The position numbers were made by a program, and so were the translations under genes. From contig NZ_AP018817.1 in NCBI RefSeq assembly GCF_024349785.1, forward strand, positions 1,829,501 to 1,893,500: 64,000 bases of DNA, read 5' to 3'. Below, piece by piece: positions 52,328 through 61,764 of this stretch. The notes beneath the pieces are model-generated. The model was given only the letters and a program-made list of their open reading frames with translations, was not told where the DNA came from and made no database searches. The number at the start of each line of letters is the position of its first letter. The stretch's first letter is position 1. This stretch comes from Sphingomonas bisphenolicum. GTDB taxonomy: Bacteria > Pseudomonadota > Alphaproteobacteria > Sphingomonadales > Sphingomonadaceae.

Positions 52328-55024
52328 TTGATCCCCCATCGCTTATCCACGCTGTCGGCAGCACTGCTCTGTTCGGTCGCGACGTCGACCGTCGTTCTGG
52401 CGCAATCTGCGGCTGTGTCGCCCGCACCGGAAATTCGACAAAGCGTAACCCTGACGTCAGGCTGGGGCTTCCAAATGGGTGACGCAGCCGAGCCGCCCGC
52501 CAGCGATACGACATGGCAACCGGTGGAAGTGCCTCATAGTTGGAACCGGATCGGCTCCTACCTGCCGGGCAGTCCCGCAGCCGCGACCCTCAAACGCCCG
52601 ATCGACCAGACTCAGGGCGTCGGCTGGTACAAGCTGACCCTGCCCGCCGCGCGCCTGTCCGGGGCGCAGCGCCTGTGGCTGGAGTTCGAAGCGGCGAGCC
52701 GGACGGCGGAAGTCTGGCTGAACGGGCAAAGGCTGGGCAGCCATGCGGGCGGCTTTTCCGCCTTCCGCTTCGATGCGACGTCAGCCTATCGGCAGGGCGG
52801 CAGCAACGTCCTGCTGGTGAAGGTCGACAATCGTGCGCCCGAAACGCTCGGTGTGCAGCCGACATTACCGCTGGCAGGCGATTTCTTCGTCCATGGCGGC
52901 CTGTATCGCCCGGTGAAGATGATCGTGACGCAGGCGGCGCATTTCGCGATGCTCGATCATGGCGGCAGCGGCGTCTATGCGCAGACACGTAGCATCGACA
53001 ATGGCAAGGCGGCGATCTCCATCCTGTCGCGCGTGCGCAACGACGCCGGCCGTGCACTCCGTGGTCAGGTGGTCGTGCGGTTCGTGGATCGGGACGGCAA
53101 GGAGGTCGCCCGGCAGGCCAGCCCCGTGCAGTTGAGCGCGCGGACCGACGGCGAAGCGCGCATCGACCTGACGATCGACCAGGCGCGCCTGTGGCAGGGC
53201 ACGGCCGACCCCTATCTCTACACGATGGTCGCGGAGTTTCGCGACAATAAGGGCGCGTTGCTCGACAGCGTCAGCCAGCCTTTCGGTATTCGCACCATGG
53301 CGCTCGATCCCGATCGCGGCTTCCTGCTGAACGGCAAGGTCGTGGCCCTGCACGGCGTGGGCCTGCATCAGGATAGCGGCCAGGACGGCTGGGCGTTGAG
53401 CGACAGCGACATCGAGAAGATGGTGTCCACCATCCGCGAAATGGGCGCGAATACGATCCGCCTGACCCATTATCAGCATGGGCCGGTCGTTCATGCGCTG
53501 GCGGACAAGCTCGGCCTGATCCTTTGGGACGAGATTCCGCTGGTGACTGCCTGGACATTGTCGCCGGACGAAAAGGAAGCGCCCAAGGCGGTGGCCGATA
53601 ACGCCCGCCAGCAACTGGTCGAGATGATCCGGCAGAATTACAATCATCCGTCGGTGGCGGTATGGGGCATCGCCAATGAGGTGGATTTCGGCCCGAACCG
53701 CCCCGACTTCATCGGCAAGGCGGTGAGCGAGGTGCCCGATCCGCGCGGCCTGCTGACCGATCTCAATGCACTGGCCAAGGCGGAAGACCCGATCCGGCGC
53801 ACGGTACTCGCCAATTGCTGCGAGAATAACGGAATGCCGGGCGTGCCCGACGTGTCGGGCATTACCGACGGGTTGGGCGTCAACCGCTATATGGGCTGGT
53901 ATTATGGCAAGGCGGATGACTTTTCGTCCGTGCTGGATGGTCTGCATCAGAAACATGCCGGACAGCCGCTGGCGCTGACCGAATATGGCGCGGGCGGCGC
54001 GACGTCGCAGCATAGCGACGATCCGCAGGGCGGGCCGATCAATGCGTCGGGCCGCGACCAGCCCGAAGAATATCAGGCCTGGCTGCACGAGCGCGTCTGG
54101 CCGCAGGTTAAGGCAAAACCCTATTTGTGGGGTAGCTGGCTGTGGAACAGCTTCGACTTTGCGACCAAGGTGCGCAAGGAAGGCGATTCCATCGACATCA
54201 ATACCAAGGGGCTGGTCACCTATGACGGCGCGATCCGCAAGGACGCCTGGTGGTATTATCGCGTCAACTGGTCGGCGCAGCCTGCGGTGCAGATTGCAGG
54301 CAAGCGCTATGTCGATCGCGCCTATGGCGTGACCGACGTCAAGATTTACAGCAATGCGCCCGAAACCGAATTGCTGGTCAACGGCACGTCCATCGGCACG
54401 ATGCGCGGCTGCGCCTTTGCCACCTGCGTCTGGCCCGGCGTTCGCCTGACCGAAGGGCAGAACCGGATCGAAGCGCGCGCGCGTTTCGCCAATGGCGTAC
54501 AGACCGACGGCGTGGACTGGACGGTAGGGCGCGACGCAGCGGCCGCGTTCCGCATCGACAGCGGCGCGATACTCGCGGCGGCCGACCCGGCGCATCGCTT
54601 CGGCTCCGACGCTTTTTTCGACGGCGGCGCACCCGGCACCGCCGACACACGCAAGAACCGCTACGCGCCGTTTCAGGCCGCCGCGATCACCGGCACCGCC
54701 AACCGGGATCAGGCCGCCACTTATCGGTCGGGCGACTTCACCTATCATATTCCGGCCAAGCCGGGCCGCTACACCGTGATCCTGCACTTCGTCGAACCGT
54801 CGGCGGAACGCGGCAAGCGCGTCTTCGACGTGGCGATCAACGGTAAGGTAGCGCTTCCTGGCTTCGACGTGGCGGCAGCAGCCGGCGGCACGCTCAAGGC
54901 GATCACGCGCAGCCTGCCTGCGACCGCGGTCAAGGACGGCCTCACGATCAACTTCAAGCCCACGGTCGGGGATGCCATCGTCTCCGCACTGGAGGTCGTG
55001 CCGATCGACACGCCCCGCCCATGA
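52328..55024 (+). CDS. Secreted GH2 glycosidase with malectin-like C-terminal domain
   Basis: 898 residues from TTG 52328, chosen because AGGAGAG precedes it and a signal peptide (MIPHRLSTLSAALLCSVATS) starts there. Domains: sugar-binding jelly roll (about 40-210), immunoglobulin-like (210-320), GH2 TIM barrel with acid/base Glu451 in WGIANEVDFG and nucleophile Glu552 in ALTEYGAGGA, a DUF4982-type beta domain, and a malectin-like module (about 715-890) with GGAPGTADTRKNRYAPF. GH2 covers beta-galactosidases, mannosidases and glucuronidases; the uronate genes downstream favour a beta-glucuronidase or galacturonidase, an inference. Stop overlaps the transporter ATG. Confidence 0.9.
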   Translation: MIPHRLSTLSAALLCSVATSTVVLAQSAAVSPAPEIRQSVTLTSGWGFQMGDAAEPPASDTTWQPVEVPHSWNRIGSYLPGSPAAATLKRPIDQTQGVGWYKLTLPAARLSGAQRLWLEFEAASRTAEVWLNGQRLGSHAGGFSAFRFDATSAYRQGGSNVLLVKVDNRAPETLGVQPTLPLAGDFFVHGGLYRPVKMIVTQAAHFAMLDHGGSGVYAQTRSIDNGKAAISILSRVRNDAGRALRGQVVVRFVDRDGKEVARQASPVQLSARTDGEARIDLTIDQARLWQGTADPYLYTMVAEFRDNKGALLDSVSQPFGIRTMALDPDRGFLLNGKVVALHGVGLHQDSGQDGWALSDSDIEKMVSTIREMGANTIRLTHYQHGPVVHALADKLGLILWDEIPLVTAWTLSPDEKEAPKAVADNARQQLVEMIRQNYNHPSVAVWGIANEVDFGPNRPDFIGKAVSEVPDPRGLLTDLNALAKAEDPIRRTVLANCCENNGMPGVPDVSGITDGLGVNRYMGWYYGKADDFSSVLDGLHQKHAGQPLALTEYGAGGATSQHSDDPQGGPINASGRDQPEEYQAWLHERVWPQVKAKPYLWGSWLWNSFDFATKVRKEGDSIDINTKGLVTYDGAIRKDAWWYYRVNWSAQPAVQIAGKRYVDRAYGVTDVKIYSNAPETELLVNGTSIGTMRGCAFATCVWPGVRLTEGQNRIEARARFANGVQTDGVDWTVGRDAAAAFRIDSGAILAAADPAHRFGSDAFFDGGAPGTADTRKNRYAPFQAAAITGTANRDQAATYRSGDFTYHIPAKPGRYTVILHFVEPSAERGKRVFDVAINGKVALPGFDVAAAAGGTLKAITRSLPATAVKDGLTINFKPTVGDAIVSALEVVPIDTPRP

Positions 55025-56301
55025 CCTCTTCCGGCAAGAAACCGATCCGGCACCTGCGCTGGTGGATCATCAGCTTGGTGACGATCGGGACGATCCTCAA
55101 CTATCTGGCCCGCTCGACGCTGTCGGTCGCCGCCCCCACGCTCAAGCAGGAGATGGGGATGACGACGGAAAGCTACAGCTATGTCGTCCTGTCGTTCCAG
55201 CTCGCCTATACGATCATGCAGACGGTTGCGGGCACCGTGCTTGACCTGCTGGGCACCCGGCTCGGCTTCTTCCTGTTCGCGGTCGGCTGGGCGCTTGCCA
55301 ATATGGCGCATGGGTTCGCCACCAGTTGGCAGGGCCTCGCCATTTTCCGGGGGATGCTCGGCGCGACCGAAGCGGCGGCGATTCCCGCTGGCGCCAAATC
55401 CGTGTCGGAATGGTTCCCCGCGCGCGAACGCCCGCTGGCGACCAGCGCCTTTCAGATGGGCACCAGTGTCGGGGCTATAGCGGCCCCGCCGATCGTGGTG
55501 TTCTGCATCCTCAGCTGGGGCTGGGAGTCGGCCTTCATCGTCACCGGCGTGCTCAGCCTGGTCTGGGCGCTCCTATGGTGGGTCGGCTATGAAACGCCCG
55601 ATCGCCATCGCCGCCTGAGCAAGGAAGAGCGCGCGCTGATCAAGGCCGGGCAGGGCGACACGAGCGATACGACCCGCCCGTCCACCCGATCCGAAGTGAT
55701 CCGGTCGCGTGGCTTCTGGGCCATCGCCATCCCGCGTTTCTTCGCCGAGCCGGCATGGCAGACCTTCAACTTCTTCATTCCGCTCTATCTGGTCGCGGTC
55801 TGGAATCTGGACCTGAAAAGCATTGCACTGTGGGCGTGGATGCCGTTCGTGGCGGCGGATCTGGGGTCGCTGGCCGCCGGATTGTTGCCGCCCTGGCTCA
55901 TGCGGCGGGGCGCGAGCGTGCTGGCGTCGCGCAAGATCACCATGTCGATCGGCGCGGTGTGCATGATCGGTCCGGCCTGCATCGGCCTTGCCGGTTCGCC
56001 GGGGCTTGCGATCGCGCTCTTCTGCGTCGGCGGGTTCGCGCATCAGATGCTGAACGGCGCGCTCATTACGCTGTGTTCGGACGTGTTCGACAGCCGCATG
56101 GTCGGCACGGCCAGCGGCATGGCGGGCACGATCGCCTGGATCGGCGGGATGCTCTTCACCCTGTTGATCGGGCAGAGCGCCGACATATTCGGCTATTCGC
56201 CGCTGTTCGTGATGCTGGGCGCGCTCGACATCATCGGTATGGCGGTGCTGTGGATCTTGTTGCGCAATCGTCCCAAGTCCGCGGACCATCTCACCGCTTG
56301 A
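55021..56301 (+). CDS. MFS transporter, anion:cation symporter type (ExuT-like)
   Basis: 426 residues with 12 membrane segments. The N-terminal ILNYLARSTLSVAAPTLKQE matches the ACS family (hexuronate and glucarate transporters), as do GMLGATEAAAIPAGAKSVSEW and the second-half SGMAGTIAWIGGM. It probably carries glucuronate or galacturonate with protons across the inner membrane. ATGA overlap with the GH2 gene couples them, which supports the idea that GH2 releases its substrate. Confidence 0.92.
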   Translation: MTSSGKKPIRHLRWWIISLVTIGTILNYLARSTLSVAAPTLKQEMGMTTESYSYVVLSFQLAYTIMQTVAGTVLDLLGTRLGFFLFAVGWALANMAHGFATSWQGLAIFRGMLGATEAAAIPAGAKSVSEWFPARERPLATSAFQMGTSVGAIAAPPIVVFCILSWGWESAFIVTGVLSLVWALLWWVGYETPDRHRRLSKEERALIKAGQGDTSDTTRPSTRSEVIRSRGFWAIAIPRFFAEPAWQTFNFFIPLYLVAVWNLDLKSIALWAWMPFVAADLGSLAAGLLPPWLMRRGASVLASRKITMSIGAVCMIGPACIGLAGSPGLAIALFCVGGFAHQMLNGALITLCSDVFDSRMVGTASGMAGTIAWIGGMLFTLLIGQSADIFGYSPLFVMLGALDIIGMAVLWILLRNRPKSADHLTA

Positions 56302-56311
56302 TAGCTTTCCC

Positions 56312-56333
56312 TGCCCCGGCGCAGGCCGGGGCA
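56312..56333. terminator. Hairpin between convergent transporter and uxuB genes
   Basis: TGCCCCGGC and GCCGGGGCA form a perfect nine-base stem around GCAG in the 48-base gap between the convergent stops. No T-run; probably a bidirectional end point and possibly a copy of an intergenic repeat. Confidence 0.65.
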
Positions 56334-56349
56334 CATGCCATCATAGCCT

Positions 56350-57744
56350 CTATCTGCCGAGGGCCTCGATCAACGCGCGCATGGCGGCATCGTTCGCCGT
56401 CCAACTCGCTGCGAACAGGCCGCTCTTGCCGAACAGCGCATGGGCGAAGCTGGCGGCCTCCCCCTTCGCCAGCGGGGCCAGCTGCTCCCGCATCGGATCT
56501 TCGACAACGCCCCACATGACCGCATTGTCACCGCGCAGGTGGCGACGCCAGGCGGCCAGCGCCTCCAGGATCGCCGGGCAGGTTTTGCCGTCCCGCTGGT
56601 TGTTGGCCAGGATTTCCAGCCAGCGTTGGGGAATTTTCTGGCTGCCATCCATGGCGATCTGGATCAGCCGATGGTTGAGCGCCGGGTTGGCGAAACGGGC
56701 GAGCAGCGCGGTCGCATAGGCGTCCAGATCCTGGTTCGGCGCGGCGGCGATGGTAGGGGCCGCTTCCTGCCGCATCAGCGCTTCGATCAGCGGCCGGATC
56801 GTCGGATCATCGACTGCTTCGTGGACGAAGCTGTGGCCGTTTTGCAGACCCAGATAGGCGAGCGCCGAATGCGCGCCGTTCAGCATCCGCAGCTTGGCCA
56901 TTTCATAGGGGGCGACATCGGCCACCAGTTCCGCGCCGACTACGTCCCAGCGCGGACGGGGACCGGCAAAGCGATCCTCGATCACCCACTGGCTGAACGG
57001 CTCGGTCACGACCGCACCCTGATCCTCCAGCCCGATCGCCGCCTGCACGGCGTCGCGATCGCCGTCTGTGGTGGCGGGAACGATGCGGTCGACCATGGAA
57101 CTGGGGAAGCGGCATTCCCGATCAATCCACGCGGTCAGCGCCGGATTGCGCGCATCGACATAGGCGTGCAGCAGCCGCTCCAACTGGCGGCCGTTATGCG
57201 CCAGATTGTCGCAGGACAGCAGGGTCAGGCCGGGCAGGCCGCGCTCGGCGCGCACCTGCAATCCGCGTTCGATGAAGGAATAGATGCTGCCGTCATTGGC
57301 GAGCGCCAGATCGAGCGATCCGTCCGCCGCGCGGCAATAGCCTTTTTCGGTGACGGTGAAGGTGACGATATGCGTCTGCGGCGCGGCGAGCGCGGCGATC
57401 ACCGCGCCCGGATCCTCGCTGGCGACCAGCACTTGGCGCACGGACCGTATCAACTGTGTCGTCCGGCCGTCCGCGCTGCAACTGGTGAGCGTATAGAGGC
57501 CGTCCTGGGGATTGAGCTGCCGCGCCACGCCGGCCGATCGCAGCGATACGCCGGTGATGCCCCAATCGCTGTCGCCCTGCGCCATCGCCCGGTCGGTGTA
57601 CCAGGCCTGATGCGCGCGGTGGAACGCGCCGATGCCGAAATGGACGATCCCGCACGCCTGGGCATCGCGATCATAATCGGCCTGCGCCAGCGCGGCGGGC
57701 AGGCGGTCCAGCGTTTGGTTGGACAGAAGGTTGCTATCGCTCAC
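56350..57744 (-). CDS. uxuB: Mannitol dehydrogenase family protein, probable fructuronate reductase
   Basis: 464 residues of the long-chain mannitol dehydrogenase family. The N-terminal Rossmann half begins GIVHFGIGAFHRAHQAWYTD (NAD binding) and the C-terminal half has MLNGAHSALAYLGL, with the catalytic lysine block KLRMLNG. Members reduce fructuronate, tagaturonate or fructose; next to uxaC and manD, D-fructuronate to D-mannonate is most likely. Starts with GTG that overlaps the uxaC stop (GTGA), so co-translated. Confidence 0.9.
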   Translation of the reverse strand: MSDSNLLSNQTLDRLPAALAQADYDRDAQACGIVHFGIGAFHRAHQAWYTDRAMAQGDSDWGITGVSLRSAGVARQLNPQDGLYTLTSCSADGRTTQLIRSVRQVLVASEDPGAVIAALAAPQTHIVTFTVTEKGYCRAADGSLDLALANDGSIYSFIERGLQVRAERGLPGLTLLSCDNLAHNGRQLERLLHAYVDARNPALTAWIDRECRFPSSMVDRIVPATTDGDRDAVQAAIGLEDQGAVVTEPFSQWVIEDRFAGPRPRWDVVGAELVADVAPYEMAKLRMLNGAHSALAYLGLQNGHSFVHEAVDDPTIRPLIEALMRQEAAPTIAAAPNQDLDAYATALLARFANPALNHRLIQIAMDGSQKIPQRWLEILANNQRDGKTCPAILEALAAWRRHLRGDNAVMWGVVEDPMREQLAPLAKGEAASFAHALFGKSGLFAASWTANDAAMRALIEALGR

Positions 57745-59159
57745 AGTTTATAGGCCTTTTTCGCCAGATTATAGGTCAGGTCTTGCGCCAGTTCGGCCGC
57801 TTCCCACTCCGCGATGCGATGCTCGACCACCAGTTGCGCCAGGAAGCCGCAATCGATCCGCCGGGCCACGTCGTGTCGCGCGGGAATCGACAGCAGCGCG
57901 CGGGTATCGTCGTTGAATCCCACCGTATTGTAGAAGCCTGCCGTCTCGGTCGTCATATGGCGGAAGCGGCGCATTCCTTCCGGACTGTCGTGGAACCACC
58001 AGGCCGGTCCCAGCTTCAGGCAGGGATAATGGCCCGCCAGCGGCGCGAGTTCGCGGGCGTAGACGCTTTCGTCCAGCGTGAAGAGGATGATCGACAGCCT
58101 GGGGTCGTTGCCGAACCGATCGAGCAGGGGCTTGAGATTGGCCACGAACTCGGTCCGCATCGGGATGTCGGCGCCTTTGTCGCGGCCGAAACGTTCGAAC
58201 AGGCGCGCATTATGGTTGCGGAACGATCCGGGATGGATTTGCATGACCAGCCCGTCGTCCACGCTCATCGCGGCCATTTCCGTCAGCATCTGGGCGCGGA
58301 ACAGTTCGGCGTCCTGCGTCGAGAAGCGACCGGAACAGATCGTCTCAAACAGGGCGCGCGCGTCCGCTTCGCTCAGGTCAGCGGTGCGCGGCGTGGGATG
58401 GCCGTGGTCGGTTGATGTCGCGCCCATGCCCGCGAAAAAGGCGCGCCGCTGGCGATGCGCGGCGAGATAGCCCGACCAGGTGAAACAATCCTCGCCGGTC
58501 AGGTCGGAAAACAGACCCAGATTGGTGGCGAAGCCCTCAAATTCCGGGTCGATTACCGGGTCGGGGCGATAGGCGGTGATAACGCGCCCCTGCCAGCCGC
58601 CTTCACGCGCATTTTCGGCCCGGATGGCGGCGTGATGCTCCAGCGTATCGAGCGGGCTTTCGGTCGTCGCGATCAGTTCGATGCCATGGCGGTCGAACAG
58701 CGACCGGGGCCGCAACGCGTCGGTCGCCAGCCTATCGGTAATCGTATCGTAATAGAGGTCGCTCGTCCCTTGGCTCAAGGAGACTTCCATGCCGAAGACA
58801 TGCACGAACACCCAGTCGAGCCACATGCGCGACGGCGTGCCCCGGAACAGGTGATAATGTTGCGCCAGCAGCCGCCAGGCCTCACGCGGGTCCGCTTGCG
58901 GGTTGCGCACACCCAGCGCGTCGAGCGGCACGCCCTGCGAATAGAGCATTCGGAACAGATAATGGTCGGGCGTCAGCAGCAGGTCGGTGGCATTGGCGAA
59001 GGGCGCATTGCCCGCAAACCAGAACGGATCGGTATGGCCATGGGGACTGACGATCGGCAGGCCCTTGACGCTGTCATAGAGCGCTCTGGCGATCGCCCGC
59101 GTGGCAGGGTCAGCGGGCAGTAGCCGGTCGGGATGCAATTCCAGAACATGCGTGGTCAT
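57741..59159 (-). CDS. uxaC: Uronate isomerase
   Basis: 472 residues, standard length. The metal-binding amidohydrolase motif is SPHGHTDPFWFAGN near residue 38, followed by LTPDHYLFRMLYSQGV, TTESPLDTLEHH, and HPGSFRNHN with later PAWWFHDSPEGMRRF. It isomerises D-glucuronate to D-fructuronate and D-galacturonate to D-tagaturonate in the cytosol. First gene of a two-gene unit with uxuB, divergent from manD. Confidence 0.96.
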   Translation of the reverse strand: MTTHVLELHPDRLLPADPATRAIARALYDSVKGLPIVSPHGHTDPFWFAGNAPFANATDLLLTPDHYLFRMLYSQGVPLDALGVRNPQADPREAWRLLAQHYHLFRGTPSRMWLDWVFVHVFGMEVSLSQGTSDLYYDTITDRLATDALRPRSLFDRHGIELIATTESPLDTLEHHAAIRAENAREGGWQGRVITAYRPDPVIDPEFEGFATNLGLFSDLTGEDCFTWSGYLAAHRQRRAFFAGMGATSTDHGHPTPRTADLSEADARALFETICSGRFSTQDAELFRAQMLTEMAAMSVDDGLVMQIHPGSFRNHNARLFERFGRDKGADIPMRTEFVANLKPLLDRFGNDPRLSIILFTLDESVYARELAPLAGHYPCLKLGPAWWFHDSPEGMRRFRHMTTETAGFYNTVGFNDDTRALLSIPARHDVARRIDCGFLAQLVVEHRIAEWEAAELAQDLTYNLAKKAYKL

Positions 59160-59310
59160 AGATGGTGTCCAGATCCCAGGAGATGTCTCGCCCTCATACG
59201 CGATCGGTATAAAGCTTCAAGTTATCTGATCTATTGTCATTAAGAGGTAAGTCCAATATGAAGGCGGCAACATTGGGCGCCATGCTCGCATTCATTTGGG
59301 GAGATCGTCA
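59160..59310. promoter_or_regulatory. Divergent promoter region between uxaC and manD
   Basis: A 151-base gap that must drive uxaC-uxuB to the left and manD (probably with gntR) to the right. The middle is AT-rich (AAGCTTCAAGTTATCTGATC, ATTGTCATTAAGAGGTAAG). TCTGATC and ATTGTCAT are weakly like the elements near 47340 and 61340. A GGGGAG lies ten bases before the manD GTG. Confidence 0.5.
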
Positions 59311-60519
59311 GTGAAGATCATATCGGCCAAGGTCATCGTCACCTGTCCGGGACGCAATTTCGTCACGCTCAAGATCATGACCGACCAGGGCGTCTATGGC
59401 ATTGGCGATGCGACCATGAACGGCCGGGAAAAGGCGGTGGTCGCCTATCTGGAGGATCATGTCGTCCCCTGCCTGATCGGCATGGACCCGCGCCGGATCG
59501 AGGATATCTGGCAATATCTCTACCGTGGTGCCTATTGGCGTCGCGGCCCGGTGACGATGCGCGCGATCGCCGCGGTCGACGTGGCGCTGTGGGACATCAA
59601 GGCGAAGATGGCCAATATGCCGCTCTACCAGTTGCTGGGCGGCCGCAGCCGCGACGGCATCATGGTCTATGGCCATGCCAATGGCAGCGACATCGCCGAA
59701 ACCGTGGACGCGGTGGGGCAATATATCGATCTTGGCTACAAGGCCATTCGTGCGCAGACGGGCGTGCCCGGCATCAAGGACGCCTATGGCGTGGGCCGGG
59801 GCAAGCTGTTCTATGAACCCGCCGACGCGGCGCTGCCGTCCGTCACCGGCTGGGATACCCGCAAGGCGCTCAACTACGTGCCGAAGCTATTCGAAACGCT
59901 GCGCGACATCTATGGCTTTGGCCCGCATCTGCTGCATGATGGCCATCATCGCTATACCCCGCAGGAGGCCGCCAATCTGGCCAAGATGCTGGAGCCCTAT
60001 CAGCTCTTCTGGCTGGAAGACGTGACCCCGGCGGAAAATCAGGAAGCCTTCAAGCTGATCCGCCAGCACAGCGTCACGCCGCTGGCGGTGGGAGAGATTT
60101 TCAACACTATCTGGGACGCGAAGGATCTGATCCAGAACCAGCTGATCGATTATATCCGCTGCACCATCGTCAGCGCGGGCGGGGTCACGCATCTGCGCCG
60201 CATCGCCGACCTGGCGGCCCTCTATCAGGTGCGCACCGGCAGCCATGGCGCGACCGACCTGTCGCCCGTCACCATGGGCACCGCGCTGCATTTCGACACA
60301 TGGGTGCCCAATTTCGGCATCCAGGAATATATGCGGCATACGGAGGAAACCGATGCCGTCTTCCCGCACGACTATCATTTCGACAAGGGCGAACTCTTCT
60401 GCGGCGAAACGCCCGGCCATGGCGTGGACATCGATGAGGATCTGGCCGCCAAATATCCCTACAAGCCCGCCTATCTGCCGGTAGCGCGGCTGGAAGACGG
60501 CACCATGTGGAACTGGTAA
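59311..60519 (+). CDS. manD: D-mannonate dehydratase, ManD type (enolase superfamily)
   Basis: 402 residues from GTG 59311. Metal ligands are D210 ([10 protein letters not shown], with His212 as a base), E236 (FWLEDVTP) and E262 (AVGEIFNT), with [13 protein letters not shown] carrying a further catalytic histidine; [11 protein letters not shown] and [19 protein letters not shown] form the capping region. These residue numbers agree with the published Novosphingobium ManD as I recall it. It dehydrates D-mannonate to 2-keto-3-deoxygluconate, replacing the unrelated UxuA. Sixty-five bases before the GntR gene, same strand. Confidence 0.96.
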   Translation: MKIISAKVIVTCPGRNFVTLKIMTDQGVYGIGDATMNGREKAVVAYLEDHVVPCLIGMDPRRIEDIWQYLYRGAYWRRGPVTMRAIAAVDVALWDIKAKMANMPLYQLLGGRSRDGIMVYGHANGSDIAETVDAVGQYIDLGYKAIRAQTGVPGIKDAYGVGRGKLFYEPADAALPSVTGWDTRKALNYVPKLFETLRDIYGFGPHLLHDGHHRYTPQEAANLAKMLEPYQLFWLEDVTPAENQEAFKLIRQHSVTPLAVGEIFNTIWDAKDLIQNQLIDYIRCTIVSAGGVTHLRRIADLAALYQVRTGSHGATDLSPVTMGTALHFDTWVPNFGIQEYMRHTEETDAVFPHDYHFDKGELFCGETPGHGVDIDEDLAAKYPYKPAYLPVARLEDGTMWNW

Positions 60520-60583
60520 ATGGCGCATCGGAAGATTGGTAAGATGACTTGCGAACCGCCATGCCTTGTGACATGTCCGTGGC

Positions 60584-61336
60584 ATGGCAGAACGTTTGAA
60601 ATTATATCAGCGCGTGGCGCTTGAAATCGAGCGCGGTATCCAGGACGGTGTGCATCAGCCGGGATCCCGGCTGCCGCCTGAACGCGATCTTGCCGAACAG
60701 TTCAACGTCAGCCGCCCGACGATCCGGGAAGCGATCATTGCGCTGGAAATCCGCCAACTGGTTGAAGTTCGGCACGGTTCAGGTGTCTATGTCGTTATCT
60801 CCCCGCCGAACATTCGGGCTACAGCGGAACTGAACGTCGGCGCTTTTGAACTCATCGAAGCGCGACTGATGTTCGAAGGGGAGGCGACGGCGTTGGCCGC
60901 GGCCGTCATGACCGATGACGAATTGGTCGAACTTAAAGCAATATTGGGCCGCATGGAAGCGGCGGACCCGGCATCGGCCATTGAGCTGGCATTGGATCGA
61001 ACCTTCCATCTGATGATCGCTCAGGGGACGAAGAATAGCCTGATCGAACAGGCGGTCGAGCATCTGTGGGATTTACGGGAATCATCGCCTCTCTGCCGGC
61101 ATATGTTCGAGCAGGCCCGGCAAGGCGGAATCAATCCCAGGCCCGATGAACATCGACGCATTTACGATGCGCTAGTGGCGCGCGACAGTGATTTGGCGCG
61201 ATCGGCAATGCGGGACCATCTTACCCGGGTATCGGAAGATCTTTTGGCTGTCACTGAGCTGGAGATGATCGAGAATGCCAGGAAGGAAATTGGCAGTAAA
61301 CGACAGAGATTATCAAACGGAAGATTGGCTCGGTAA
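60584..61336 (+). CDS. FadR-subfamily GntR regulator, probable regulator of the uronate genes
   Basis: 250 residues. N-terminal winged helix with GVHQPGSRLPPERDLAEQFN and VSRPTIREAIIALEIRQLVE, then an all-helical FCD effector domain (about 85-230) with metal-binding-type residues in ALDRTFHLMIAQ and PDEHRRIYDALVARD. UxuR and ExuR in enterobacteria belong to this subfamily and respond to fructuronate or galacturonate. Position next to manD makes a local repressor role likely. Composition is slightly AT-richer than the catabolic genes. Confidence 0.92.
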   Translation: MAERLKLYQRVALEIERGIQDGVHQPGSRLPPERDLAEQFNVSRPTIREAIIALEIRQLVEVRHGSGVYVVISPPNIRATAELNVGAFELIEARLMFEGEATALAAAVMTDDELVELKAILGRMEAADPASAIELALDRTFHLMIAQGTKNSLIEQAVEHLWDLRESSPLCRHMFEQARQGGINPRPDEHRRIYDALVARDSDLARSAMRDHLTRVSEDLLAVTELEMIENARKEIGSKRQRLSNGRLAR

Positions 61337-61764
61337 GTTTCTGCCAGATTCCGATCAAATATATGGTCGGAATACAGTCTTTGATATTATTGCATCAATT
61401 AAACAGGCTGATAATATTCATATATTTGATTGCAGCGGTAAATGATAACATGTCGCTCCTGGTAGGATGCTGCCATCTGTCCGGCCTTCGCCGGGCAACG
61501 CCGTGGCCACGGGCCAGTATCTAGAATTCGCAGGCGAGGTTCATTGCAGTTGAGCCCGTTTGGCCAGCGCTCGGACATTGCCCGGTTCCTCCAGCCTCGA
61601 TATCCCGCTTCGACCACCTGCGTTCCTCGAGTATTCTGGTAGCCGTCCCCGCTACGCAGCGACCGCTACCAGAGTTTTGTAATCCTCTTTCTTCGTCAAT
61701 AATGCCCATGCGTGCCAGCTTGCTGGCGGGCGTGACCGAGCGCTTCCAGTTCTCTAATTCGACG
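61337..61764. other. Gene-free interval with AT-rich dyads
   Basis: About 430 bases between the GntR gene and the end of the next receptor. The left part is AT-rich and holds ATTCCGATC at 61348 paired with GGTCGGAAT at 61365 (eight of nine), and TTGAT at 61381 with ATCAA at 61394. The right part is GC-richer; short frames there (for example on the minus strand around 61521-61793) lack similarity I can recognise. The first dyad could end gntR transcription or bind its product. Confidence 0.45.

Noticed and set aside
60525..60583. UxuR/ExuR-type operator ahead of the GntR gene
   Set aside because: Only a half-site-like ATTGGTAAG is visible; the palindromic partner of the enterobacterial consensus is missing.
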